The notes: generated from the letters alone by a model not told the origin. A stretch of DNA of 64,000 nucleotides from an uncultured Pelagibacteraceae bacterium (GCA_902615435.1 CACMOZ010000001.1:115776-179775); one strand, 5' to 3'; shown: positions 7,690 to 15,778, counted from the first letter of the stretch. A program made the numbers and translations.

Positions 7690-8982
7690 TTAAGCTGCTA
7701 AAGCTTGTTTGATGTCTGCAATGATATCATCCGGGTGTTCGATACCAATTGACAGTCTTACGTAGCCTGGTGTTACACCGGCTGCTGCTAACGCTGCATC
7801 GTCTAATTGACTGTGCGTTGTAGTAGCTGGGTGAATTGCTAGACTTCTAGCATCTCCAATATTAGCAACGTGATACAACATCTTTAAGTTATCGATGAAT
7901 TTAGCACCAGCTTCTTTAGTGCCTAGATCCATTCCAACTAAAGAACCGTACCCACCTTGCATATATTTTTTAGCTCTTTCTTTAATCTCACCTTGGTGAT
8001 TAGTAGGGTAGATCACATTCTTTACTTTCTTTTGAGTTTCTAAGAAAGACACAACTTTTTCTGCGTTACTACAGTGTTGTTTCATTCTAAGAGCAACTGT
8101 TTCCAAACCTTGAATAATTTGGAAAGCATTAAATGGGCTTAAAGGAGCACCTAAGTCTCTCAATAAAACTACTCTTGCTCTGATTACAAAAGGAATGTTA
8201 GCCCCTGTTAATTGAGGAACTGCATCTGCCCAAACGGCACCACCATAACTTTGATCAGGTTCGTTTATTAGTGGTTGTCTTTTTCTGTCTTTAATCCAGT
8301 CAAAGTTTCCACCATCAACAATTATTCCACCAATTGAAGTTCCGTGACCACCAATATACTTAGTCAATGAGTGCATTACAATTGCAGCACCATGAGCTAA
8401 AGGTTTGCAAATTACTGGTGAAGCTGTGTTATCGATGATTAAAGGAATACCTTTTTTTCTACCGATATCTGAAACCTCTTTGATTGGGAACACACGAAGA
8501 TAAGGATTTGGACAAGACTCACCGTAGTAAGCTCTTGTCTTATCATCAGTAACTTTTTCAAAGTTTTTAGGATCAGCAGGATCTGCAAATCTAACTTCAA
8601 TACCTTGTTGTCTTAGGGTATTTTTGAATAAGTTTACTGTACCTCCGTACAAGTCAGTTGAAGCAACGATATTATCTCCAGCTTGTGCTAAATTTTGTAT
8701 GCACATTGCTGAAGCTGCCTGACCTGAACCAACCGCTAGTGCTGCTACACCACCTTCTAATGCTGCTACTCTTTTCTCAAGCACATCACATGTTGGGTTC
8801 ATTATTCTTGTGTAAATATTACCGAACTCTTTTAAACCAAATAAATTTGCAGCAGTTTCTGCATTTTTAAATTGGTAAGAAGTTGTTTGGTAAATTGGAA
8901 CAGCTACTGCTGTAGTTGCAGGATCACTTCTGTAATCGCTACCATGCAAGCCAATAGTTTCCGGATGTTTAAAATCAGCCAT
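7690..8982 (-). CDS. metY: O-acetylhomoserine sulfhydrylase (homocysteine synthase)
   Basis: A PLP enzyme of the Cys/Met metabolism family that makes homocysteine from O-acetylhomoserine and sulfide, or uses methanethiol to make methionine directly. The 430-residue length fits MetY rather than the shorter MetB/MetC. Motifs: YTRIMNPT near residue 57, the substrate-loop SGQAASA near 86, and the PLP lysine Lys208 in HSLTKYIGGHG. It is preceded by a strong Shine-Dalgarno (AAGGGGGA, 7 bases before ATG) and lies 56 bases after bhmT on the same strand. The gap holds a possible 16-codon leader ORF. Homocysteine made here is the substrate for BhmT. Confidence 0.95.
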   Translation of the reverse strand: MADFKHPETIGLHGSDYRSDPATTAVAVPIYQTTSYQFKNAETAANLFGLKEFGNIYTRIMNPTCDVLEKRVAALEGGVAALAVGSGQAASAMCIQNLAQAGDNIVASTDLYGGTVNLFKNTLRQQGIEVRFADPADPKNFEKVTDDKTRAYYGESCPNPYLRVFPIKEVSDIGRKKGIPLIIDNTASPVICKPLAHGAAIVMHSLTKYIGGHGTSIGGIIVDGGNFDWIKDRKRQPLINEPDQSYGGAVWADAVPQLTGANIPFVIRARVVLLRDLGAPLSPFNAFQIIQGLETVALRMKQHCSNAEKVVSFLETQKKVKNVIYPTNHQGEIKERAKKYMQGGYGSLVGMDLGTKEAGAKFIDNLKMLYHVANIGDARSLAIHPATTTHSQLDDAALAAAGVTPGYVRLSIGIEHPDDIIADIKQALAA

Positions 8983-9025
8983 TGATTTTCCCCCTTACTG
9001 TTTCTCTTGTCGTTTCTTTTCTCAT
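8975..9025 (-). CDS. Candidate 16-residue leader ORF overlapping the metY start
   Basis: A perfect GGAGG (plus-strand 9034-9038) stands 8 bases before an ATG that opens 16 codons (MRKETTRETVRGKING) and stops at a TGA lying inside the first codons of metY (ATGGCTGA). The frame differs from metY. The strong, correctly spaced Shine-Dalgarno is otherwise unexplained, because metY has its own at 8990-8994. The peptide is basic and resembles nothing I know. It could couple translation of metY to bhmT, or be a chance ORF. Confidence 0.4.
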   Translation of the reverse strand: MRKETTRETVRGKING

Positions 9026-9038
9026 TATTATAGCCTCC

Positions 9039-10097
9039 TTACGCTACGTTTCCATACTCTTTCATGTGTTTCGGTATTTTTTTATCTGAACCATACATGA
9101 AGTGTTTACTCATATTTTCCCTAAATCTGCTTGCTGGAACTCTTAAACCAATCGCCTCTGCAACCTCTCGTATATGCATTGGGCTGGCTCCGCAGCAAAC
9201 ACCGATATATTTGACTCCTAAATCAAATACTTCTTTTGCGAAATTTCCAATCTCGTATCTATTGCATTGCAATGGATCCATAGCAGTAGGGAAAGTTCTG
9301 CCATGAGGAGATGGACAATTACATCCATTATTATCTGGAAGATTAAAAAATGTTGGGTGCTGTTCTGTTGTTCTGTAAGGAACTGGTAAAGCAGCAACAT
9401 GACATTTAAGTTCTTTTCTAATTTTTTTAATATAAGGGAGCATTGTAGCTGGTCCTCTAAAACAATTTAGACCAACAACATCAGCTCCAAGTTCTTCTAA
9501 CCTCTTACATGTTTCAAGGATAGTATAACCGTCTCTCATTTTATTTTCACCCATCGGCGAAATAGTAATTACAGATGGTAAACCAGATTTTTTAATTGTT
9601 TCTAGGGCAGCAAAAGCTTCTTCAGCGTAGTAAAAAGTTTCACCAATAATAAAATCAGCTCTTTCTTCTTTTGCCCACTGAACCATTTCAGCGAACATAC
9701 TTTTTACTTCTGCTTGTACTCTTGAATTATTTTCTTCCCAAATATTACTGTTAGAAATGTTTCCTGCCATTAAGCTAACACCTAAACCTTTTGGTGGATT
9801 GTCAGCACATTTTCTGGCAATTCTTAAAGCAGCTCTATTTAAGGGCTCAAGCAAATGCTCTTTATCGATCACTCTCATTTTTTCTCTATGACCATTATAA
9901 GTAAAAGCTTGAACTATATTTGAGCCTGCATGTTGAAATTCTCTATGAAGATTTTCTAAAACTTCAGGATGCTCTAATGCTACTTCAGGAACAAACTCGC
10001 CAGAAGTTAAATAACCTCTTCGTTCCATTTCAAATAAATAACCTTCAGCACAAATTAAAGGCTGATCTTTTAAAGTATCTAATAAAATATTACTCAT
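9039..10097 (-). CDS. bhmT: Betaine-homocysteine S-methyltransferase
   Basis: BhmT transfers a methyl group from glycine betaine to homocysteine, giving methionine and dimethylglycine. The 352-residue protein has the zinc-binding cysteines of the Pfam S-methyl_trans fold: Cys212 in GLNCFRGP and the pair Cys301-Cys302 in GVCCGASP. The N-terminal glycine-rich substrate loop and the IGETFYYAEE strand are also present. The start ATG is preceded by GGAGA, which is sequestered in a hairpin. Upstream lie a promoter, SAM-II aptamer with terminator, SAM-V aptamer and a 20-codon ORF, so both transcription and translation appear SAM-controlled. It is the first main gene of a unit with metY and the rhodanese gene. 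Confidence 0.95.
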   Translation of the reverse strand: MSNILLDTLKDQPLICAEGYLFEMERRGYLTSGEFVPEVALEHPEVLENLHREFQHAGSNIVQAFTYNGHREKMRVIDKEHLLEPLNRAALRIARKCADNPPKGLGVSLMAGNISNSNIWEENNSRVQAEVKSMFAEMVQWAKEERADFIIGETFYYAEEAFAALETIKKSGLPSVITISPMGENKMRDGYTILETCKRLEELGADVVGLNCFRGPATMLPYIKKIRKELKCHVAALPVPYRTTEQHPTFFNLPDNNGCNCPSPHGRTFPTAMDPLQCNRYEIGNFAKEVFDLGVKYIGVCCGASPMHIREVAEAIGLRVPASRFRENMSKHFMYGSDKKIPKHMKEYGNVA

Positions 10098-10156
10098 TTT
10101 CTCTCCATTTTAACCGGAGAGAGATGAAATCGGTTGAGGGAGTTTATTGATTTCAT
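10094..10156 (-). CDS. 20-codon leader ORF downstream of SAM-V, coupled to bhmT
   Basis: The Shine-Dalgarno that ends the SAM-V aptamer (GGAG, plus-strand 10163-10166) is 6 bases before an ATG opening a 20-codon frame (MKSINSLNRFHLSPVKMERK). It stops at a TGA that overlaps the bhmT start as ATGA. The frame is out of phase with bhmT (59-base offset), so it is not an N-terminal extension unless there is a sequence error. Translation through it would melt the downstream hairpin that hides the bhmT ribosome site. This makes a coupling role plausible; the peptide itself looks unremarkable. Confidence 0.55.
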   Translation of the reverse strand: MKSINSLNRFHLSPVKMERK

Positions 10157-10158
10157 CT
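10100..10158 (-). promoter_or_regulatory. Two adjacent hairpins covering the leader ORF start and the bhmT ribosome site
   Basis: Hairpin A pairs AGATGAAATC with GATTTCATCT (plus-strand 10149-10158 with 10122-10131, 17-base loop) and includes the leader-ORF ATG. Hairpin B pairs TCTCTCC with GGAGAGA (plus-strand 10116-10122 with 10100-10106) and includes the bhmT Shine-Dalgarno. They share one base at 10122. Both are perfect Watson-Crick stems. They predict that bhmT initiation needs ribosomes moving through the leader ORF. Confidence 0.6.
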
Positions 10159-10162
10159 ACTT

Positions 10163-10220
10163 CTCCTTTTTAGTACTTCGGCAAAATGCCAGGTGTACAA
10201 TATGGTTCAAATACCCGGTT
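10163..10220 (-). ncRNA. SAM-V riboswitch
   Basis: The transcript contains P1 CCGGGU/ACCUGG (plus-strand 10213-10218 with 10189-10194), a loop with UUUGAACCAUAUUG resembling the SAM-II/SAM-V core, and a pseudoknot in which a loop GUAC (10195-10198) can pair with a downstream GUAC (10173-10176) just before CUAAAAAGGAG. The Shine-Dalgarno thus forms the 3' end of the aptamer, as known for SAM-V, which acts on translation. Published marine SAR11 examples place SAM-V upstream of bhmT and metY. The ORF it directly controls here is the 20-codon leader, not bhmT itself. Confidence 0.8.
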
Positions 10221-10237
10221 TTATTTTAGATTATTCC

Positions 10238-10266
10238 AAAAAAAAACCACCGGCTAAAGCGGTGGT
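10238..10266 (-). terminator. Intrinsic terminator controlled by the SAM-II aptamer
   Basis: A 7-bp stem ACCACCG/CGGTGGT is followed on the minus strand by a run of nine U. Its loop contains CGCUUUAGC, exactly complementary over nine bases to GCUAAAGCG at the 3' end of the SAM-II aptamer (plus-strand 10253-10261 against 10282-10290). With SAM bound, the GCUAAAG strand is held in the pseudoknot and the terminator can form; without SAM an antiterminator is possible. Confidence 0.88.
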
Positions 10267-10281
10267 CCATCAGACTTACGA

Positions 10282-10331
10282 CGCTTTAGCTGGATTTATT
10301 AAGCGCCCGCAAGTTGCCTTAACTCGGCGCT
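10282..10331 (-). ncRNA. SAM-II riboswitch
   Basis: The transcript reads GCGCC, a loop with GAGUUAAGGCAACUUGC, the closing GGCGC, then UUAAUAAAUCCAGCUAAAG. This matches the SAM-II (metA-type) consensus, including the conserved AAUAAAU linker and the GCUAAA pseudoknot strand. P1 pairs plus-strand 10326-10330 with 10303-10307. It lies right at the predicted transcription start and is followed by a terminator whose loop competes for the pseudoknot strand, so it should switch transcription off at high SAM. Confidence 0.88.
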
Positions 10332-10337
10332 GACAGC

Positions 10338-10367
10338 CTTATAGCAAAAATTTTATCTCTCTGTCAA
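10338..10367 (-). promoter_or_regulatory. Sigma-70 promoter for the bhmT-metY unit
   Basis: On the minus strand TTGACA (plus-strand 10362-10367) and TATAAG (10338-10343) are separated by 18 bases; shifting the -10 to CTATAA gives 17. The predicted start falls at about 10331, immediately before the SAM-II P1 stem. The promoter begins within a few bases of the gshB stop on the same strand, which separates the two transcription units. Confidence 0.75.
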
Positions 10368-10374
10368 CACTTAA

Positions 10375-11292
10375 TTAGATATTGTTCCAGAAGGATTTTG
10401 CAAGGTCTATTCCGGCAAGTTCTTTATAAGCCGCCATGCCAGTAGGGCTGGTAACATTAATATCACCAATTAATTTTTCTTGAACAAAATCAATTCCAGC
10501 AAAATATATGTTATTTTTGACTAATAGTTTTCCTATATCTTTACTTGCTTTAATCTCTTTTTTTGTAAGTTTAGTTAACTTTGCATGAGCACCCTTACTC
10601 ATATTAGATAAAATACTTCCCTTTTTAGGTACTCTTGAAATAGCACCTACAATCTTTCCTCTAATTATAAAAACTCTTTTATCTCCTTTAGAAACCCCGG
10701 GTAAAAACTTTTGAAAAAATAAATGATTATGCGATTTAAGTAATTTTTTAATTTTACCAGCATTAAATGACTTAAATAAAATTACGTTATTTCCACTAAA
10801 ACCATTGATAGGTTTAGCTACTACAGCTTTATGTTTTTTAAAGAATCTTCTTATTTCATTAAGATTTTCACTGATTAAGGTAGGAGGCATATACATCATA
10901 AAATTAATCGAGAATAGCTTTTCCGAAACATTCCTTACTGCAAATGGATCATTAATTATTTTAACTTTTTTTGAAATATGGTTAAGTAAGAACGTTGTAT
11001 ATAAGTATCGATTATCAAAAGGTGGATCATTTCTGATTAGTATAACCTTTGATTTTTCTAGGTTAAAATTAATGGTCTTTATTATTGAGTAGAATTTCTT
11101 TTTATTATCGTGGATTTTAATATGTTTGCAGGAAGCTATAACCTTTCCATTCAAAAAACTTAAATTCTCTGGTTCAAAATAATATATTTCATAATCTCTT
11201 TTTTGTGCCTCTGTGGCTAATAGAATAGTCGTATCTGTTTTTATATTTACCTTTTTAAGATTAGAACCCTGTATAGCTAAAATTTTCGTCAT
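10375..11292 (-). CDS. gshB: Glutathione synthetase
   Basis: The ATP-grasp enzyme joins gamma-glutamylcysteine and glycine to make glutathione. The 305-residue protein shows prokaryotic GshB features: IRNDPPFDNRY in the N-terminal domain, the ATP-grasp lysine in VAKPINGFSGNN near residue 160, the VSKGDKRVF block and the C-terminal metal/ATP site GDINVTSPTG. The length is typical. Its start lies inside the end of gshA (32-base overlap), so the two steps of glutathione synthesis are translationally coupled. Confidence 0.92.
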   Translation of the reverse strand: MTKILAIQGSNLKKVNIKTDTTILLATEAQKRDYEIYYFEPENLSFLNGKVIASCKHIKIHDNKKKFYSIIKTINFNLEKSKVILIRNDPPFDNRYLYTTFLLNHISKKVKIINDPFAVRNVSEKLFSINFMMYMPPTLISENLNEIRRFFKKHKAVVAKPINGFSGNNVILFKSFNAGKIKKLLKSHNHLFFQKFLPGVSKGDKRVFIIRGKIVGAISRVPKKGSILSNMSKGAHAKLTKLTKKEIKASKDIGKLLVKNNIYFAGIDFVQEKLIGDINVTSPTGMAAYKELAGIDLAKSFWNNI

Positions 11293-12604
11293 GATTTACT
11301 AAGAAGTTCAAGTTTTTTGTTTTATTAAATTGTTCAATTAACATTTCTGCTCTAGTTTTTTTATTTTTAATTATTTCCTCTATATGTTTTAAGTAGATTG
11401 TTTCATTTTTTCCACTTTTATTAAGCTCATTTCTTTTTTCTAGACCTTTTTTAGATAGATCTAAAAATTTTTTTCCCCAATCAATTAGTTTTTTATTGTG
11501 AAGTAAAGTGTTTAATCCTTGTTTAGGTGCGTTTAAATATGCTTCCATTACTTCTTCTTTTTTCCAATCTTTAATTATTTCATAAGTCTCATCTAAAAAT
11601 CCATAAATTAATCCGGTAAAAAAAGAGGGGCCGTTACAAATACATCCAAAATTACATGTATCTAAAGATCTAAATTCAATAACTTGCTTTAATCTTATCT
11701 CAGTAAAAATAGTGCCTAAGTGATTTTCAAAATCTTCTAAAGTGGGCTTTTCTCTTTTTAAAAAATTTAAATTACCATTTAAAAAGTCGTTAAAAGTTTG
11801 TCCGTTAGGAGAGTAGTATTTTCCTTTTTTTTTAAGAAATAAAATTGGGTAATTGATTGCATGATCAATATATTTTTCAAAATTAACTTTTTCAAAAGTA
11901 ATTGGCATTATTCCACCTCTGCTGGTTTCTTGCCAAACCTTTCCTCTGTAAGATAAAAAACCTGAAAATTTTTTTTCATTAAATGGAGAGTTTGCAAATA
12001 GAGCAATAGTTAATGGAGCTAAATAGTTTCCAATTTTAAATTTTTTTTCAAAATCTTCTTCAGATGTATAATCATAATTTATCTGAATACCTGCAGTTTT
12101 GTACATCATATCTAAACTAAGTTTGCCACCTTTTGGCATTTCTGATGTCATGATTTTGTAACGCTCCTTAGGGCTTTTTGGGATTTTAACTAATTTATTA
12201 AAAGGATCATATGCAATAGATGAAGTAGTAATAGAAGCTGAGCTAAAAACTTCTTTAAGTTCACTAAAATGAGAATTATTTTCTGAACAAACTGAATGTA
12301 TGTTTTTAAAAGGAGCACCTGATAATTCATATTGGAATCCTGGTTCAGTGGTAATTTTTTGCTTATCTCTTTTTAAACCAATTACTTTATCCTTCTCATG
12401 CTCAGGTTCCCAACCTTTATCTTTAAGAATTTCAAAAACATGTTGTAATTTTTTGTAGTTAATTCTTTTTAGATCGTCTTTATTAAAAAGAAACTTTTCG
12501 TGCTCAACACCAATTCTTTGATTGTTGTTTTTTTTAATCCCGTCGATGAAATATTGAATTAACTGACTTTTATTTTCGATAGTCGTTGTTGGATTATTGC
12601 TCAA
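11261..12604 (-). CDS. gshA: Glutamate-cysteine ligase (proteobacterial/plant type)
   Basis: This ligase makes gamma-glutamylcysteine, the first step of glutathione synthesis. The 447-residue size and the N-terminal GVEHEKFLF motif at residues 32-40 identify the class found in alphaproteobacteria and plants. Further landmarks are EPGFQYELSGAP near residue 95, MYKTAGIQINYDY near 166 and RSLDTCNFGCICNGP in the C-terminal third. It overlaps gshB downstream (32 bases) and the VOC-family gene upstream (11 bases), giving a compact three-gene operon. Confidence 0.93.
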   Translation of the reverse strand: MSNNPTTTIENKSQLIQYFIDGIKKNNNQRIGVEHEKFLFNKDDLKRINYKKLQHVFEILKDKGWEPEHEKDKVIGLKRDKQKITTEPGFQYELSGAPFKNIHSVCSENNSHFSELKEVFSSASITTSSIAYDPFNKLVKIPKSPKERYKIMTSEMPKGGKLSLDMMYKTAGIQINYDYTSEEDFEKKFKIGNYLAPLTIALFANSPFNEKKFSGFLSYRGKVWQETSRGGIMPITFEKVNFEKYIDHAINYPILFLKKKGKYYSPNGQTFNDFLNGNLNFLKREKPTLEDFENHLGTIFTEIRLKQVIEFRSLDTCNFGCICNGPSFFTGLIYGFLDETYEIIKDWKKEEVMEAYLNAPKQGLNTLLHNKKLIDWGKKFLDLSKKGLEKRNELNKSGKNETIYLKHIEEIIKNKKTRAEMLIEQFNKTKNLNFLVNHDENFSYTGF

Positions 12605-12989
12605 ACGTTTTTAATTCTAATACATTTCCATTTGGATCTTCTACAAAAAATGTATTTTGCTCAAATTCTGTACCTTTAAATCTTGTGTAGGGTTTATCTA
12701 TAAAATTAATTTTATTTAGCTCAATATTAGCTTTAATTTTTTCATATACTTCTTTTTTTAAATGAACTCCAAAATGAGGAACAGGAACATCTCCCATGTC
12801 TACATCATGTCTTTCTCTAGGAAGTTTCATAGATGTTTGGTGTAAAGTAAGTTCGTTACCCCAGAAATCAACATCAACCCATTTACCCTCTTCTCGGTTA
12901 CCGGTTTTGCACCCTAATATTTTGGTGTAAAAAGCTTCTGCTTTTTTTAAGTCCCCTGCTGGGATAGCTAAGTGAAATGAATTACTCAT
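12594..12989 (-). CDS. VOC-superfamily (glyoxalase/dioxygenase-fold) protein
   Basis: A 131-residue protein with the two beta-alpha-beta-beta-beta units of the vicinal oxygen chelate fold. It begins with [21 protein letters not shown], carries PHFGVHLKK at the second module and ends with the metal-ligand glutamate block [12 protein letters not shown]. It is the first gene of the unit with gshA and gshB, so a glutathione-linked reaction is tempting, but the strand pattern is generic and the substrate cannot be assigned. It starts divergently from cysE. Confidence 0.82.
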   Translation of the reverse strand: MSNSFHLAIPAGDLKKAEAFYTKILGCKTGNREEGKWVDVDFWGNELTLHQTSMKLPRERHDVDMGDVPVPHFGVHLKKEVYEKIKANIELNKINFIDKPYTRFKGTEFEQNTFFVEDPNGNVLELKTFEQ

Positions 12990-13044
12990 GGGAATTTATA
13001 TATATTCTTCTTTAAATTTATCAAGTAGTCATTATATACATTGT

Positions 13045-13620
13045 ATGAACGATTTTATAGAATCTATAAAAAAAAGAGATCCTGCGGCAAAATCTTTAGT
13101 GAGTATCATCCTCACTTATCCTGGTGTTAAAGCAGTTTTTTTTCATCATATTTCAAACTTTTTTTACAAGGCTGGGTTCGATCTTATAGCAAGAGTAATT
13201 TCACAAACTATAAGATTTTTTACAGGTATCGAGATTCATCCTGGTGCTAAAATTGGAAAAAATTTATTTATAGACCACGGTATGGGAGTTGTGATTGGCG
13301 AGACTTCTGAAATTGGAAATAATGTAACAATTTATCATGCAGTAACTTTAGGAGGAAGTTCGCCTAGTATTGATAGTGAAAGACAACGGCATGAAAAAAG
13401 ACATCCAACAATTGGCGACGATGTTGTAATTGGTTCTGGAGCTCAAATAATAGGTCCAGTGAAAGTTGGAAACGGAGCAAGAATAGCCGCAAATGCTGTG
13501 GTTGTTAAAGATGTTCCTGAAAGTGCAACGATGGTTGGAATTCCAGCAAAAGCTGTAAAACTAGAAAACAAAGGTCAGTTCAGACCTTACGGTGTAGACG
13601 ATAAAGTAAAAGATGAGTAA
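13045..13620 (+). CDS. cysE: Serine O-acetyltransferase
   Basis: CysE acetylates serine to O-acetylserine for cysteine synthesis. The 191-residue protein has a short N-terminal helical region and a left-handed beta-helix of hexapeptide repeats ([45 protein letters not shown]). Catalytic Asp and His lie in FIDHGMG and YHAVTLGG. I placed the start at 13045 (MNDFIES); an earlier in-frame ATG at 12988 would add 19 unlikely residues and overlap the divergent VOC gene. The short N-terminus is a reduced form compared with the enterobacterial enzyme. The 3' end overlaps msrB by eight bases. Confidence 0.9.
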   Translation: MNDFIESIKKRDPAAKSLVSIILTYPGVKAVFFHHISNFFYKAGFDLIARVISQTIRFFTGIEIHPGAKIGKNLFIDHGMGVVIGETSEIGNNVTIYHAVTLGGSSPSIDSERQRHEKRHPTIGDDVVIGSGAQIIGPVKVGNGARIAANAVVVKDVPESATMVGIPAKAVKLENKGQFRPYGVDDKVKDE

Positions 13621-13990
13621 TAAAGATTGGGATCCTAATTTAACACCTGAACAAAATTATGTTTTAAAACAAGAAGGAACAGAGTCTCCTGGAAGTAGCC
13701 CTTTAAATAATGAAAATAGAGAGGGATCTTATCATTGTGCAGGATGTGGAACTAAACTTTTCGACTCGAGTACTAAATATGAAAGTGGTTCTGGTTGGCC
13801 GTCTTTTTTTAAATCTTTACCAGATGTTTTTGAAGAAAAAACAGATATGCACATCGGTTATCCTAGAACTGAATATCATTGTAAAAAATGTGGTGGTCAT
13901 CACGGTCATGTCTTTAATGACGGGCCAAAACCTACAGGAAAACGTTATTGTAACAACGGCGTTTGCTTGATTTTTAAACCCAAAAGTTAA
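13613..13990 (+). CDS. msrB: Peptide-methionine (R)-S-oxide reductase
   Basis: MsrB repairs the R epimer of methionine sulfoxide in proteins. The 125-residue protein has both zinc CxxC pairs (Cys42/Cys45 in HCAGC and Cys90/Cys93 in HCKKC), the GSGWPSFF block and the [10 protein letters not shown] block. The catalytic nucleophile is Cys113 in RYCNNG; a nearby Cys118 replaces the more common Ser-Leu-Ser stretch. No signal peptide is present, so it acts in the cytoplasm. It is co-translated with cysE by overlap. The stereochemical partner MsrA is encoded in this window at 59296. Confidence 0.94.
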   Translation: MSNKDWDPNLTPEQNYVLKQEGTESPGSSPLNNENREGSYHCAGCGTKLFDSSTKYESGSGWPSFFKSLPDVFEEKTDMHIGYPRTEYHCKKCGGHHGHVFNDGPKPTGKRYCNNGVCLIFKPKS

Positions 13991-14109
13991 ATAGTTATTC
14001 ACAAACCAATTAAGTGTTTTAATACAACCATAGAACAATTTAAATTATGTGGTGCCATGTCCTCTAGACCAAGGCTACATAAATTCGTAAGACTAACATT
14101 TCATCCGCC

Positions 14110-14673
14110 ATGAAGAATAAAATTATTTCCCTACTAGCAAACCTATTCTTATTATTTCAATTAACATCTCATTTATACGCTTCAGATCAAACTTGGAATT
14201 TAGCACAAGAAGGAAACAAGATTATATTAATTAGACATTCATTAGCTCCAGGTGGGGGAGATCCAACAGGGTTTAAAATTAATGACTGTAAAACACAAAG
14301 AAATTTAAATCGCACAGGAATAAATCAATCAAAAAAAATCGGCAAATTATTTAAAAAAAACAAAGTTCCAGTTGACCAAGTTTTAACTAGTCAATGGTGT
14401 AGATGTAAAGATACCGCTAAATATGCTTTTGGAAATTACAAGGAATTTACTGCATTAAATTCTACTTTTCAGTCTCCGTACAACAAAAATGAAGGAAAAC
14501 AATTAAAAGATCTCTACAGTTTCGTAAAGAAATGGAATGGAAAAGGTAAAAATTTAGTATTGATTACTCATTATAGTATCATTACTGCTGTAACAAATGC
14601 AGTGCCAAGCTCAGGTGAAATTGTAGTAGCTGATAAAAATTTTAAAGTTCTAGGAACAATTCAAACTGATTAA
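14110..14673 (+). CDS. Secreted histidine-phosphatase-family protein
   Basis: A 187-residue protein with a signal peptide ending near LYA/S (residues 1-24), followed by a histidine phosphatase (phosphoglycerate mutase-like) core. The phospho-acceptor is His43 in ILIRHSLAPG, and the second conserved histidine is His154 in LVLITHYSII. The TSQWCRCKDTA block is the usual helix after the catalytic strand, here with two cysteines that could form a periplasmic disulfide. Periplasmic members often release phosphate, but the substrate is unknown. It follows a 119-base gap with no clear terminator and is convergent with the next gene. Confidence 0.85.
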   Translation: MKNKIISLLANLFLLFQLTSHLYASDQTWNLAQEGNKIILIRHSLAPGGGDPTGFKINDCKTQRNLNRTGINQSKKIGKLFKKNKVPVDQVLTSQWCRCKDTAKYAFGNYKEFTALNSTFQSPYNKNEGKQLKDLYSFVKKWNGKGKNLVLITHYSIITAVTNAVPSSGEIVVADKNFKVLGTIQTD

Positions 14674-15014
14674 GCAAAAATATAATAAAGTATCGCAATA
14701 ATAATACAGTATTCAATAATTGTTTTTATTCTTATTAAATTTTGTTTATTTTCAAACTTTGAATTTAAGAATACGCTAATTCGTCCGAAAGTTAATTGAA
14801 CAAGAGCGATGATAAAGCCTATTCCAATAATAACATAGTAGAATTCAAAATTTTTAAAGCCATAAAAACAAGCAGCTATAAAAGTTAACCATGAAATATT
14901 TGAAACAAATAGTGTTATCAAAAACCCCGATCCTTTTTTAAATAAACTCTGTGTTTTAATAAATGTATAAGACCAAAGAAGAGTAAATAGAAAGCCAATG
15001 TATTTTATTATCAT
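14670..15014 (-). CDS. Conserved-looking four-helix membrane protein, function unknown
   Basis: A 114-residue, highly hydrophobic protein with four likely transmembrane helices (residues about 3-20, 30-50, 58-78 and 95-113) and short basic loops, for example FGRISVFLNSKFENKQN. There are no catalytic motifs that I recognise. It converges on the histidine phosphatase gene with a four-base overlap and diverges from ccdA. The even hydrophobic pattern and basic loops argue that it is a real gene rather than noise. Confidence 0.6.
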   Translation of the reverse strand: MIIKYIGFLFTLLWSYTFIKTQSLFKKGSGFLITLFVSNISWLTFIAACFYGFKNFEFYYVIIGIGFIIALVQLTFGRISVFLNSKFENKQNLIRIKTIIEYCIIIAILYYIFA

Positions 15015-15064
15015 GAGTTAATATTGTAATTGCGGTAAAGATTAAAGGCAAATATAAAGATTAT

Positions 15065-15778
15065 ATGATTGTTAAATTAGTTTTTGCATTTGGTGCCGGA
15101 TTTATTAGTTTCCTAACTCCTTGTGTGCTTCCTATTATACCTGGCTATATTTCTTACATCACTGGAAAAAACTTAAAAGAAATAGAGCAAGATAAAAAAA
15201 ATGTTCTTATTAAAACGATTTTATTTTCATTAGGATTTTCAATAGTCTTTATTATTTTAGGTGCAACAGCTTCAGCGGTAGGTAACATATTATTATTTTT
15301 ATCTAATGAATTAAGAATTGCTGCAGGGATTCTTATAATTCTTTTTTCACTTCAAATGTTAGATATTTTAAATATTAATTTTTTAAATCAAGAAAAAAGA
15401 TTAGAGACAAAAAGTTATAAAGATAATTATGCTTTCCCTTTATTAGTTGGAGCAGCTTTTGCTTTTGGCTGGACACCTTGTATTGGGCCTGTATTAGGTT
15501 CTATTTTAGCATTGTCAGCAACAGAAGCATCTATTAGTATAGGTGTATTATTGCTTTCTTTTTATTCTTTGGGATTAGCTATACCTTTTATTTTATCCGG
15601 TTATTACATGAGTAGATTTTTAACTACAAGAAAAGGTTTTAGTAAATATTACGGAAGAGTGACTAAAACAGGAGGAGTAATTTTATTACTTACGGGTATT
15701 TTAATTGCTACTAATCAAATTCAAGTAATTAGTTATTATATTTTGACAATCTTTCCTTTCCTAACTACGCTTGGCTAA
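15065..15778 (+). CDS. ccdA: Cytochrome c biogenesis protein CcdA (thiol-reductant transporter)
   Basis: CcdA carries electrons from cytoplasmic thioredoxin across the inner membrane to periplasmic thiols for cytochrome c maturation. The 237-residue protein has six hydrophobic helices and the two membrane cysteines of the family: Cys20 in FLTPCVLPIIPGY and Cys139 in GWTPCIGPVLG. It shares a TAATG junction with the ribokinase gene downstream, which appears to be an operon of convenience. Periplasmic clients in this window could include the c-type cytochrome at 38001 and secreted MsrA, which is inference. Confidence 0.94.
   Translation: MIVKLVFAFGAGFISFLTPCVLPIIPGYISYITGKNLKEIEQDKKNVLIKTILFSLGFSIVFIILGATASAVGNILLFLSNELRIAAGILIILFSLQMLDILNINFLNQEKRLETKSYKDNYAFPLLVGAAFAFGWTPCIGPVLGSILALSATEASISIGVLLLSFYSLGLAIPFILSGYYMSRFLTTRKGFSKYYGRVTKTGGVILLLTGILIATNQIQVISYYILTIFPFLTTLG

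Noticed and set aside
12988..13044. A 19-residue N-terminal extension of CysE starting at 12988.
   Set aside because: It would overlap the divergent VOC gene start and the added residues do not resemble CysE; the ATG at 13045 gives a normal N-terminus.
14057..14113. An 18-codon ORF before the histidine phosphatase gene ending in an ATGA overlap, similar in form to the bhmT leader ORF.
   Set aside because: There is no Shine-Dalgarno before its ATG and no structured RNA upstream; an upstream ATG in the frame of an ATGA start is expected by chance fairly often in AT-rich DNA.
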